Assembly (NCBI GenBank): GCA_947441105.1
Contig: CANESN010000026.1
Location: 1-9,417 of the forward strand
Reading direction: 5' to 3'
DNA: 9,417 nucleotides
Origin: Micrococcales bacterium
Lineage (GTDB): Bacteria; Actinomycetota; Actinomycetes; Actinomycetales; Microbacteriaceae
The first letter of the stretch is position 1, and each line of letters starts with the position of its first letter. The notes under the pieces are model-generated. The model did no database searches. It was not told the origin of the DNA and saw only the letters and a program-made list of their open reading frames with translations. Positions 1 through 5,847 of the stretch are shown here, one piece after another. A program made the position numbers and the translations under genes.

Positions 1-182
1 ACAATGACCGCAAGTTCGGTTCCGATTTGGATGGTGGCAATAAAGGCGGTTAGCTCTGGTTTGCTTAGCTCACTGAGCCCCAAAAGCTCCTGTGCGATTT
101 GGACGTGTGCAGATGATGAGATTGGAAGGAACTCGGTTAAACCTTGAATGATTCCGAGCAGAATCGCTTCAAACGGACTCAT
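1..182 (-). CDS. uppP: Undecaprenyl-diphosphate phosphatase UppP, N-terminal part (cut by window edge)
   Basis: The first 60 codons of an integral-membrane phosphatase that recycles undecaprenyl pyrophosphate to the monophosphate carrier for peptidoglycan and other envelope polymers. The start is ATG at 182. The N-terminus carries the UppP signature: Q13-x3-E17 (the (E/Q)xxxE motif), then FLPISSSAH at 18-26, in a hydrophobic stretch; the later membrane helices and the second active-site motif lie outside the window. An AGAGG sequence sits 4 nt before the ATG, inside the upstream gene. The ATG overlaps the TGA of that gene (ATGA, 182-179), so translation is probably coupled. Family assignment is secure from the motif. 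Whether the full gene is intact cannot be seen. Confidence 0.93.
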   Translation of the reverse strand, partial: MSPFEAILLGIIQGLTEFLPISSSAHVQIAQELLGLSELSKPELTAFIATIQIGTELAVI

Positions 183-403
183 TCATCCTCTGCAACGATC
201 GGGAGATACTCCCCATAAACCGATTCCAAGACGTCTTCATATTTCTCGAAAGTCTGGGCTACTTGATCGTATGCCTCTTGAATTTCTTGGTCAGAACCAG
301 GGCGCTTTGTGGCGCAGGTGTCGAGGTGACGCTCAAGCGCTGCTATCAGTTGCCTTAGGGCCAGTGCTGGTTCTTCATGCATGTTTCTTACGCTATCGCC
401 CAA
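179..403 (-). CDS. Small acidic uncharacterised protein coupled to uppP
   Basis: I do not recognise this family. The 74-residue product is acidic and apparently mostly helical, with no membrane segment, signal peptide or metal motif; it has one cysteine (C30) and an acidic tail ending EDE. Its TGA overlaps the uppP ATG, which is the main evidence that it is real. The start is uncertain. TTG at 403 is used here because GAGAAT, a degenerate -10 hexamer, sits exactly 6 nt upstream, the spacing seen at four other starts in this window. The alternative is ATG at 382, giving a 67-residue product. The frame stays open far upstream of 403 and reads plausibly as protein, so an unusual earlier start is possible. 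Its 5' side faces the tRNA gene on the other strand. Confidence 0.62.
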   Translation of the reverse strand: MGDSVRNMHEEPALALRQLIAALERHLDTCATKRPGSDQEIQEAYDQVAQTFEKYEDVLESVYGEYLPIVAEDE

Positions 404-489
404 ATGCCAATTCTCAAAGAACCCCGCAATGGATTGCTCAGGAAGTTCGTGATAGATTATTGGCTTGCTCGGCCTAGGTCGAGTGCATT

Positions 490-572
490 GTCCGGGTGGC
501 GGAATGGCAGACGCGCTAGCTTGAGGTGTTAGTCTCCGAAAGGAGGTAGGGGTTCAAGTCCCCTTTCGGACA
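490..572 (+). tRNA. tRNA-Leu (anticodon GAG)
   Basis: A class II tRNA with all arms readable. The acceptor is GTCCGGG (490-496) with TTCGGAC (565-571), ending in two G-U pairs. The anticodon stem is CTAGC/GTTAG around the loop TTGAGGT, giving anticodon GAG, which reads CUC and CUU. The long variable arm has CTCC/GGAG closed by GAAA, as expected for Leu. The T arm is AGGGG / TTCAAGT / CCCCT (548-564). The discriminator is A572, as expected for leucine. CCA is not encoded. TAGATT at 453-458 could be a -10 about 30 nt upstream, but I see no convincing -35. Confidence 0.95.
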
Positions 573-582
573 CAATGCTGCA

Positions 583-608
583 TAGGAATTTTTCTTCCTA
601 GATTTCTC
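583..608 (+). terminator. Weak terminator candidate after tRNA-Leu
   Basis: TAGGAA (583-588) pairs with TTCCTA (595-600) around the loop TTTTTC, and GATTTCTC follows. The stem is only 6 bp and A/T-rich, and the T-run is in the loop rather than after the stem. This is therefore a weak candidate for ending the tRNA transcript before the sirtuin promoter. Confidence 0.25.
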
Positions 609-625
609 GCGGTTGGTATCCAAAC

Positions 626-637
626 TAGAATTGGCAA
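626..637 (+). promoter_or_regulatory. -10 element for a leaderless sirtuin mRNA
   Basis: TAGAAT (626-631) is followed by the 6-nt spacer TGGCAA and then the ATG at 638. Transcription starting about 7 nt after the hexamer would begin on the A of the ATG. There is no purine-rich Shine-Dalgarno sequence before the gene. The -35 region around 603-608 (TTTCTC) is not recognisable. The call rests on spacing and hexamer quality. Confidence 0.55.
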
Positions 638-1471
638 ATGCCCTCCGAATCAATCTCTTCTGCCATGGAATATGGCGTCGAGCAAGCCCGCAATCTGCTG
701 CGCGGCAAAGCGGTTCTAGCGCTCACCGGAGCTGGCATTTCAACAGACAGCGGCATCCCCGACTACCGAGGCGAGGGTCGAGTCGTTCGACACCCGCTTA
801 CTTTTGATGACTTTATGGGTTCCAAGCAAAATCAGGCCAGGTACTGGGCAAGATCGTATGTCGGCTGGAGTCGAGTCGAGAAAGCTGTTCCTAACCCCGG
901 CCACCTAGCCCTTGCCAAGGCAGAACTTTCCGGTCGAGTCTTTTCGACTATCACTCAAAATGTCGATGGCCTGCACCAAAAGGCGGGATCCAAGAAAGTT
1001 CTTGAACTGCACGGGCGATTGGATCAGGTGCTTTGCACCGGTTGCGGGGACATCCTTTCAAGGTCTGAATTTGACTCCCGAATTGCGAAGCTAAACCCAG
1101 AGGTAAATCGTTCGCAGGTTGTTGAATTCACCCCCGATGGTGACGCCGAGGTAGAGGTCGGCAAAAACTTTAGAGTTCCAGAATGTGGCTCTTGTGGCGC
1201 GCACTACAAGCCCGATGTGGTCTTTTTTGGAGAACAGGTGCCTCTCTCCAGAGTTGAGGTTGCCGAGGGGCTTTTGAATAGCGCCGAGGCTTTGCTGGTT
1301 GCCGGCACTTCGCTAACTGTGAATTCCGGTTTGAGGCTTGTGAAACGAGCTCAAAAGCGCGGCATTCCAATTGTGATTGTGAACCTGGGTGAAACCAGAG
1401 CGGACCTGTTTGCAAATGTAAAACTCTCGGCTTCAACATCGAATTTGCTGGAGGCAATTCTCAATGACTAA
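638..1471 (+). CDS. NAD+-dependent protein deacylase, class II (SIRT4-like) sirtuin
   Basis: A soluble sirtuin of 277 aa that removes acyl groups from protein lysines using NAD+. It has the Rossmann NAD motif GAGISTDSGIPDYRG (31-45), QNVDG at 107-111, the catalytic His125 in ELHG, four zinc Cys (C133, C136, C183, C186) and KPDVVFFGE (191-199). A class II/SIRT4-type assignment is supported by the RYWARSYVGW segment (68-77), NPxH at 86-89, PDGD at 166-169 in the insert between the zinc Cys pairs, and a NLGETRAD-like C-terminal NAD loop (249-256), all of which resemble human SIRT4 from memory. SIRT4 is reported to act on lipoyl and branched acyl groups or as an ADP-ribosyltransferase, so simple deacetylation should not be assumed. 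ATG at 638 is chosen because of the -10 element 6 nt upstream. The last 8 nt overlap the next gene. Confidence 0.93.
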   Translation: MPSESISSAMEYGVEQARNLLRGKAVLALTGAGISTDSGIPDYRGEGRVVRHPLTFDDFMGSKQNQARYWARSYVGWSRVEKAVPNPGHLALAKAELSGRVFSTITQNVDGLHQKAGSKKVLELHGRLDQVLCTGCGDILSRSEFDSRIAKLNPEVNRSQVVEFTPDGDAEVEVGKNFRVPECGSCGAHYKPDVVFFGEQVPLSRVEVAEGLLNSAEALLVAGTSLTVNSGLRLVKRAQKRGIPIVIVNLGETRADLFANVKLSASTSNLLEAILND

Positions 1472-2051
1472 CAGCACCTTGGGTCTATTGCGTCATGGCC
1501 AGACCGACTGGAACATCGATCTTCGCCTGCAGGGCACAACCGATATTGCTATGAACCAAATTGGCATCGAACAAATCCAAATCGCTAGCAAGCACTTAGA
1601 TTACGGCTGGGATGTGATTCTGAGCTCCCCGCTTGGAAGGGCTCGGGAAAGCGCTGAGATCGTTGCGGCACAAATTGGAATTAGTGAAATCGCAATTGAG
1701 CCGCTGCTTGTAGAGCGAGCATTCGGCATTGGCGAGGGCCTCACATATGCCGAGTGGGGTGAAAAATTCTCCAAATTGGACGATATCCCAGGGGCTGAGT
1801 CCAAGGCCAGTGTTGAAAAAAGAGCGCGTGACCTGCTGTCTCACATCGAATCCAACTATTCGGGAGCCAGGGTGCTAGCAGTTTCTCATGGAGCATTGAT
1901 TCGATTTGTTCTAAGCGAAGTCTCCAACGGAACAATTCCGCCCGCTGGAGAGCGATTGCAGAACGCTTCGCTGCACCTATTGCATCACCGCGGATCTTGG
2001 GAGCTTGAAGGCTGGAAGCCACAGCCGCTTGGGTCAGACTCGGTTCAGTAG
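1464..2051 (+). CDS. Histidine phosphatase family protein (phosphoglycerate mutase-like)
   Basis: A 195-aa cytoplasmic member of the histidine phosphatase superfamily, which hydrolyses small phosphoesters through a phosphohistidine. The N-terminal LLRHGQTDWN motif (8-17) supplies R10 and the nucleophile H11. R61 lies in SSPLGRARES, E84 in VERAFG, and the second catalytic His is H142 in AVSHGA. This is the short, cofactor-independent type; the substrate cannot be told from sequence, and names such as GpmB or CobC would be guesses. ATG at 1464 follows GGAGG (1450-1454) with a 9-nt spacer and lies inside the sirtuin's last codons, so the two genes form an operon. The 3' end overlaps the convergent glycosyltransferase by 18 nt. 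A hairpin 8 nt after the stop probably ends the transcript. Confidence 0.92.
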   Translation: MTNSTLGLLRHGQTDWNIDLRLQGTTDIAMNQIGIEQIQIASKHLDYGWDVILSSPLGRARESAEIVAAQIGISEIAIEPLLVERAFGIGEGLTYAEWGEKFSKLDDIPGAESKASVEKRARDLLSHIESNYSGARVLAVSHGALIRFVLSEVSNGTIPPAGERLQNASLHLLHHRGSWELEGWKPQPLGSDSVQ

Positions 2052-3101
2052 CTCAAACAAGTCCGATGCGGACTTTTGCCATGAGAACTTAGCTGCCTGC
2101 GCGATTGATTTTTGTGAGGTGCTTTTCCAAGCGGTTTTCTTTCCAAGGCGATTGATCTGATCGACAAAAGACTGCGGGTCCTCAGGATTGAAATAGCTGG
2201 CTGCATCAGCACCGATCTCTCTAAAAATCTCCAGATTCGACACCACGGCAGGTGTGCCGCGTTCCATCGCTTCAACAACCGGAATACCAAATCCCTCATC
2301 TTTGGATGCAGTCACCAAGGCCTGAGCCTTGATCAGCCACTGGTGATACTCCGACTCGCTGACGCCGTTTTCGAATTGAACCCTAGCCCCAAGGGAATCT
2401 GCCAGTGCGGTCAGTTCCGCTTTACGAGCAAGGGATATGCGAGAGAGGCAAACCAAGGTGTGCTCAGGAAGCAGCGAGACTCCCCTGATAAGCGCCTCAA
2501 CGTCCTTGTAGCCGATAAAACTGCCCATATAGACCAAGATTCGCGATCCAGAATTATCGCGCTCTGGAACCGCCTCTGCCGCGTCCGCTGCGTTGTAGAT
2601 AACACTGATTGGTCTTTTGGTTAGTCGATGCTTGATGATTTGATTTTTGGTGGTGTTTGAAACAGTGACTACGGCATCAGCACCGTTCAGCACAATTCGC
2701 TGAGGTGTGAAGCTGAGGTGATAGAGCCACCAGACAGCCCGAACCAGCGGATTGAATTCCTTTGGTGGTGTGCGGTGACGGTAGTAAATCAAATCGTGGA
2801 GGGTTAGAACCAACTTGAATTTTCTGCCAACCCCGGAGGTGGTTTGCATCGGGCTAAAAAGCACGTCGATGCCAGTCTCATTGAGCCTTCTGGCGGTAAA
2901 AATTTCCATGGCCGAGGTTGGGTTCCCGGCCCAGACGACCGCTACCCCTTTTGGAAGCTTTGTTTCAACCCTTGCGTCACAAACAACAACCGTGAGGTCA
3001 GTCAACTTCGAGAGCTCTGCTAACAGCCCGAGGCTGAATCTAGATATGCCATCGGGATACTCCGGCTTTATGAACCTGGCGTCAAATGCAATCTTTCTCA
3101 A
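2034..3101 (-). CDS. Glycosyltransferase family 4 (GT-B fold)
   Basis: A 355-aa GT4-type retaining glycosyltransferase that moves a sugar from a nucleotide-activated donor. The N-terminus (KIAFDARF at 3-10, then DGISRF) is typical of mannosyltransferase-like GT4 enzymes. LHDLIYYRH lies at 101-109. The C-terminal domain has the donor-binding E-x7-E motif, E269 to E277, in KDEGFGIPVVEAME. No membrane helix is seen, so it is probably cytoplasmic or peripheral. Donor and acceptor are unknown; envelope polysaccharide, glycolipid or a storage glycan would all fit. The start is TTG at 3101, preceded by GGTGAG and overlapping the hydrolase TGA (TTGA), which indicates translational coupling. The 3' end overlaps the phosphatase gene on the other strand by 18 nt. 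Confidence 0.9.
   Translation of the reverse strand: MRKIAFDARFIKPEYPDGISRFSLGLLAELSKLTDLTVVVCDARVETKLPKGVAVVWAGNPTSAMEIFTARRLNETGIDVLFSPMQTTSGVGRKFKLVLTLHDLIYYRHRTPPKEFNPLVRAVWWLYHLSFTPQRIVLNGADAVVTVSNTTKNQIIKHRLTKRPISVIYNAADAAEAVPERDNSGSRILVYMGSFIGYKDVEALIRGVSLLPEHTLVCLSRISLARKAELTALADSLGARVQFENGVSESEYHQWLIKAQALVTASKDEGFGIPVVEAMERGTPAVVSNLEIFREIGADAASYFNPEDPQSFVDQINRLGKKTAWKSTSQKSIAQAAKFSWQKSASDLFELLNRV
2059..2079 (+). terminator. Intrinsic terminator candidate for the sirtuin/phosphatase operon, inside the GT4 coding sequence
   Basis: AAGTCCG (2059-2065), loop ATG, CGGACTT (2069-2075) form a perfect 7-bp stem. Counting from the last C of the stem, four T (2074-2077) follow and then GCC. 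It starts 8 nt after the phosphatase stop and lies within the last codons of the convergent glycosyltransferase. The T-tract is short, so efficiency may be moderate. Confidence 0.55.
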
Positions 3102-3967
3102 AGCTCACCCAAGAATTTGTCTATTGCCATGCCAACTTCGGCGGAGGACTCGTAGTGCGTTAGGTGGCCAACCGAGGGCATGATCTCCAGCCTGGAGCCG
3201 GCAATCAGTGTCTGAAGCTTTAGCTGGTTTGCCAATGGCGCGATCAGGTCCTTCTCCCCCGCAATCAACAAAGTTGGAACCTTGAAATCTTTAGCAAAAT
3301 CCAGAACGCTCGATGCAGAGGCTGCCGTGAATCCCTCGTGAGCGACTCGGTCACTGCGATAGGTGGAGAAGTGCTGGTGGTGTTGATTGTGAATCCAGGA
3401 GCGCAGTCTCAAGCTCTTTGATGTTGCCATCGCCACCGACATCACGCGGACAACCAGCCAGCTTCGGAGTAGCCCCGACCCGAGTCTTCCAAGGGATACG
3501 GCAAGTGAGTAGAAGCTGCGTGCGATTTTGTTTGCCAGATCGTTCTGCTCGCTGGACCTGGTGGTAATCGGATTTTGAAGAACAATCGCCCTGGCCTTCA
3601 TGCCCTGACTCACTGCCTTTGAGACCACAAGGGAACCGAAACTGTGGCCAATCACCACCACATCCGAGCCGATATGATCAACCAGTCCGATTAGCCAATT
3701 CGCATAGCTTTCTAGATCGTGTTTTTCAAGTTCCGGCGTCTTGCCATAGCCCGGTAGGTCTGGAATCAGCACCTCGTAGTCAACAAGTGCTCCAGCGATG
3801 GCAGCTAGACCGTGGTGGTCACCCCTAAACCCGTGAATAAAGAGCAACTTGCCTTTGGGTTCTGCTGAAGGGTAGTGCCAAATTGCGGTCGTCCCAATAT
3901 CGGCCCGGTGACCGCGTTCCGCTGCCAGAGTGGCAAGGGTCGGGGCAGCAAGATTTAGAACCGGCAT
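3098..3967 (-). CDS. Alpha/beta hydrolase
   Basis: A 289-aa alpha/beta-hydrolase-fold enzyme. Motifs run in the expected order: the oxyanion-hole segment FIHGFRGDHHG (43-53), DLPGYGKT (70-77), the nucleophile elbow GHSFGS (107-112, S109), the acid region AGEKD (236-240, D240) and the catalytic His in SVGHLTHYE (H268). The region between about 135 and 215, rich in basic and aromatic residues, is the lid, which normally sets specificity; I cannot assign a substrate. There is no signal peptide, so it is likely cytoplasmic. It is the first gene of a two-gene operon with the GT4 enzyme. ATG at 3967 lacks a Shine-Dalgarno sequence but has a -10 hexamer 6 nt upstream, suggesting a leaderless mRNA. 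Confidence 0.9.
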   Translation of the reverse strand: MPVLNLAAPTLATLAAERGHRADIGTTAIWHYPSAEPKGKLLFIHGFRGDHHGLAAIAGALVDYEVLIPDLPGYGKTPELEKHDLESYANWLIGLVDHIGSDVVVIGHSFGSLVVSKAVSQGMKARAIVLQNPITTRSSEQNDLANKIARSFYSLAVSLGRLGSGLLRSWLVVRVMSVAMATSKSLRLRSWIHNQHHQHFSTYRSDRVAHEGFTAASASSVLDFAKDFKVPTLLIAGEKDLIAPLANQLKLQTLIAGSRLEIMPSVGHLTHYESSAEVGMAIDKFLGEL

Positions 3968-3979
3968 GTGTCAAGTCTA
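3968..3979 (-). promoter_or_regulatory. -10 element for a leaderless hydrolase mRNA
   Basis: On the minus strand, TAGACT (3979-3974) is followed by the 6-nt spacer TGACAC and the ATG at 3967. The predicted start of transcription is the A of the start codon. No Shine-Dalgarno sequence is present. The -35 hexamer is not clear. Confidence 0.5.
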
Positions 3980-3999
3980 GGAGTGTCGGTAAGCCTCGG

Positions 4000-4017
4000 T
4001 AGTCTGGGCGCAAGGAG
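4000..4017 (+). promoter_or_regulatory. Candidate -10 and Shine-Dalgarno of the exonuclease gene
   Basis: TAGTCT (4000-4005) fits TAnnnT and would place the transcript start near 4012, just at AAGGAG (4012-4017), which lies 5 nt before the TTG start at 4023. The ribosome-binding site is good and fixes the TTG start. The -10 is less certain because no -35 is evident. Confidence 0.4.
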
Positions 4018-4022
4018 AAGCC

Positions 4023-4736
4023 TTGTTAGATTTTGATTTTGATCCAAACCGCCCAGCCTGGAGTAAGCAGCTCGCGGTTTTTGACCTCGAAACCACCGGT
4101 CTAGATCTCGACACCTCGAGGATCGTGACTTCCACGGTCGCGGTCATCGATTCCAACGGTGAACCTACCGAGGTCCACGAGTGGCTGATAAACCCTGGAA
4201 TTGAAATTCCGGAGGCTGCGGCCAATGTCCATGGAATCACAACGGAGATCGCAAGAGCCAATGGCGTGGAGCCGGGGCCTGCTATCTCCGAAATGCTTGA
4301 GGTTCTCAAACGACTAAACAAGTCAATGCCGCTAGTGGCATTCAATGCTCCCTATGACTTTTCAATTTTGAAATCTGAGGCGGAAAGATACGGCCTCCAG
4401 CCACTGTCCCCGCTCCCGGTAATCGATCCGCTGGTTCTCGACCGTAAGCTCGTGAAGTTTCGCTCGGGCAAAGGTTCTAGGACTCTGATTGCACTATGCC
4501 GTGACTACGGCGTTGAGCTATCGGATGCTCACAACTCCACCGCTGATGCTGTTGCCGCAGGACGTTTGGCGCAGCGCCAGGCAGCTAAGTTCCCTGCGTT
4601 GAATGTTTCTGCCGAAGAACTGCATGCCTCACAGGCAATGTGGTCAGATGAGCAGAGTCTGGAATTTGAAGCCTGGCTTAAACAACAAGACCGCCCGGAT
4701 TACCGTGCGGTCTTGGGTTGGCCAATAAAGAATTAG
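4023..4736 (+). CDS. DnaQ-like 3'-5' exonuclease (DEDDh family)
   Basis: A 237-aa DEDDh exonuclease, related to the proofreading epsilon subunit of DNA polymerase III but probably free-standing. Exo I is FDLETTG (20-26, D21 and E23), Exo II is NAPYDFSIL (108-116, D112), and Exo III is AHNSTADA (169-176, H170 and D175), so the full D-E-D-D-H set is present. The C-terminal 60 residues (from about 190) form an acidic extension without a recognisable domain. Such actinobacterial proteins are often annotated as DnaQ-like; a repair or RNA-processing role is possible. The start is TTG at 4023, supported by AAGGAG. The TAG stop interlocks with the TAA stop of rpmE2 on the opposite strand, and the last 50 bases also contain that gene's terminator hairpin. 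Confidence 0.92.
   Translation: MLDFDFDPNRPAWSKQLAVFDLETTGLDLDTSRIVTSTVAVIDSNGEPTEVHEWLINPGIEIPEAAANVHGITTEIARANGVEPGPAISEMLEVLKRLNKSMPLVAFNAPYDFSILKSEAERYGLQPLSPLPVIDPLVLDRKLVKFRSGKGSRTLIALCRDYGVELSDAHNSTADAVAAGRLAQRQAAKFPALNVSAEELHASQAMWSDEQSLEFEAWLKQQDRPDYRAVLGWPIKN
4675..4714 (-). terminator. Intrinsic terminator of rpmE2, inside the exonuclease coding sequence
   Basis: AAGACCGC (4687-4694) pairs with GCGGTCTT (4707-4714). Inside, after a single C/T mismatch, CGG pairs with CCG around the loop ATTA, making 11 pairs in all. On the minus strand the stem is followed by GTTGTTTAAG, a U-rich tail; on the plus strand it is followed by GGGTTGG, which is no T-tract. It therefore works only for the minus strand, ending about 19 nt past the rpmE2 stop, and is written in exonuclease codons. 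Confidence 0.65.
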
Positions 4737-4981
4737 CCGAAGTTCTTGTAACGCTCGTTGAAGCGCTCTACGCGACCTGCAGAGTCCATGATGCGCTGCT
4801 TACCGGTGTAGAACGGGTGGCTAGCAGAGCTGATTTCCACGTCGTAAACAGGGTAGGTCTTGCCATCTTCCCACTCAATGGTCTTTGAGCTGGTGATGGT
4901 AGCGCGGGTTAGAAATGCAACGCCAGATGCCAGGTCGCGAAATACGATTGGCTCGTAGGTTGGGTGAATTTCAGCCTTCAT
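4733..4981 (-). CDS. rpmE2: Ribosomal protein L31 type B
   Basis: An 82-aa 50S ribosomal protein of the L31 type B group, the usual length. It begins [16 protein letters not shown] and ends in a basic NERYKNF-type tail; [10 protein letters not shown] and [12 protein letters not shown] match the family. It has no cysteine at all, so it is the zinc-independent (C-minus) form, the paralogue that in many bacteria replaces zinc-binding L31 when zinc is scarce. The start ATG at 4981 is preceded by AAGGA (4990-4986) with a 4-nt spacer, so unlike several neighbours it has a real leader. A palindrome lies in that leader. It stands 72 nt after the ABC ATPase on the same strand. Its stop interlocks with the exonuclease stop. 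Confidence 0.97.
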   Translation of the reverse strand: MKAEIHPTYEPIVFRDLASGVAFLTRATITSSKTIEWEDGKTYPVYDVEISSASHPFYTGKQRIMDSAGRVERFNERYKNFG

Positions 4982-5004
4982 GGTTTCCTTCTTGTGAAAT
5001 CTTT

Positions 5005-5056
5005 TTGCTAATGAGCAACAGCGGGAAAGCTTAGCAGCAATTTCCTTTGTCGTCTA
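5005..5056 (-). promoter_or_regulatory. Candidate rpmE2 promoter with operator-like palindrome
   Basis: On the minus strand, TAGACG (5056-5051) resembles a -35 and TAAGCT (5033-5028) a -10, 17 nt apart, with a start predicted near 5021. Directly downstream lies a 5-bp inverted repeat, TTGCT-4 nt-AGCAA (5005-5018), well placed for a repressor. Type B L31 genes are often controlled by the zinc repressor Zur, so this is a candidate operator. The sequence is not a clear match to the AT-rich actinobacterial Zur box that I remember. Confidence 0.35.
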
Positions 5057-5836
5057 GGACGCAATCGCAGAGAATCTACCGTCCTGGTAGCTCACCTGCA
5101 GTGGGAAACGGAAAGTCTCAGAGATGGCAGCACTGGTAATAGTTGCGCCGATCTCTCCCCTGGCTAAAATCTTGCCATCTTGCATCAAGAGGGCGTGAGT
5201 GAATCCGGCTGGGATTTCCTCTAGGTGGTGGGTCACCATTGCCATAGCTGGAGCCTGAGGGCTTGTGGCATAGCCGCTAAGTAGTCGCAGGGTAAGTTCT
5301 CGGGCTGCAAGATCAAGACTTGCTACCGGCTCATCCAAGAGCATCAGTTCTGGATCAGTCATAACCGAACGAGCAATTTGAACACGCTTGCGCTCGCCAT
5401 CTGAGAGGGTGCCAAAAGGACGCTGGGCAAAGTCTTCGAGCTGCCACTCTCTGAGCACCCGCATTGCACGACGCTCATCAATAGCATCGTAAGTCTCGTT
5501 CCAGCGACCGGTGACCCCGTAGCTGGCGGTCATAACTGCATTTAGAACGCTTTCGCTGTTTGGAATCTGGTTAGCCAAAGCGCTAGATGCAAAGCCAATT
5601 CGGGTTCTGAGTTCAAAAACGTTGACTTCCCCCAAGCGCTGATCCAGGATTCTTGCCTGGCCAGAGGATGGGTGGATCTGAGCAGCGCAAACCCTGAGCA
5701 TGGTGGTTTTTCCAGCGCCATTAGCGCCCAGAATTACCCAGCGCTCATTTGAATTGGCAGAGAAGGTAACGGATTCTAGGATCGCTTTACCGCTGCGAAC
5801 TACGCTGACATTTTGAAGATCAATTACCTGAGACAT
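5054..5836 (-). CDS. ABC transporter ATP-binding protein, ModF/YlmA-like, no partner permease nearby
   Basis: A 260-aa single ABC ATPase domain. Walker A is GANGAGKTT (37-45), the signature is LSDGERKR (144-151) in place of the usual LSGGQ, Walker B is LMLLDEP (164-170) with E169, and the H-loop is H203 in VTHH. The Q-loop glutamine is replaced: the segment reads GFASSAL (81-87), as I recall for ModF-type proteins. No permease or binding-protein gene is in the window, so the partner and substrate are unknown; it may not be a transporter subunit. ATG at 5836 is chosen because the family N-terminus begins there and it lies just after the glycosyltransferase stop; a TTG at 5905 would add 23 unlikely residues overlapping that gene. 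A TAGGCT hexamer 8 nt upstream could give a near-leaderless internal transcript. Confidence 0.9.
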   Translation of the reverse strand: MSQVIDLQNVSVVRSGKAILESVTFSANSNERWVILGANGAGKTTMLRVCAAQIHPSSGQARILDQRLGEVNVFELRTRIGFASSALANQIPNSESVLNAVMTASYGVTGRWNETYDAIDERRAMRVLREWQLEDFAQRPFGTLSDGERKRVQIARSVMTDPELMLLDEPVASLDLAARELTLRLLSGYATSPQAPAMAMVTHHLEEIPAGFTHALLMQDGKILARGEIGATITSAAISETFRFPLQVSYQDGRFSAIAS

Positions 5837-5847
5837 TGAAAAATAGC

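Noticed and set aside
453..458. TAGATT as the tRNA-Leu promoter -10
   Set aside because: It is possible, but there is no -35 at the right distance and the predicted leader of about 25 nt cannot be tested here. It is not listed as a feature.
148..477. Plus-strand open frame of 109 codons
   Set aside because: It runs antisense through the small gene coupled to uppP and through the uppP start. The minus-strand frame has the ATGA overlap and the UppP motif, and the plus-strand translation matches nothing I recognise.
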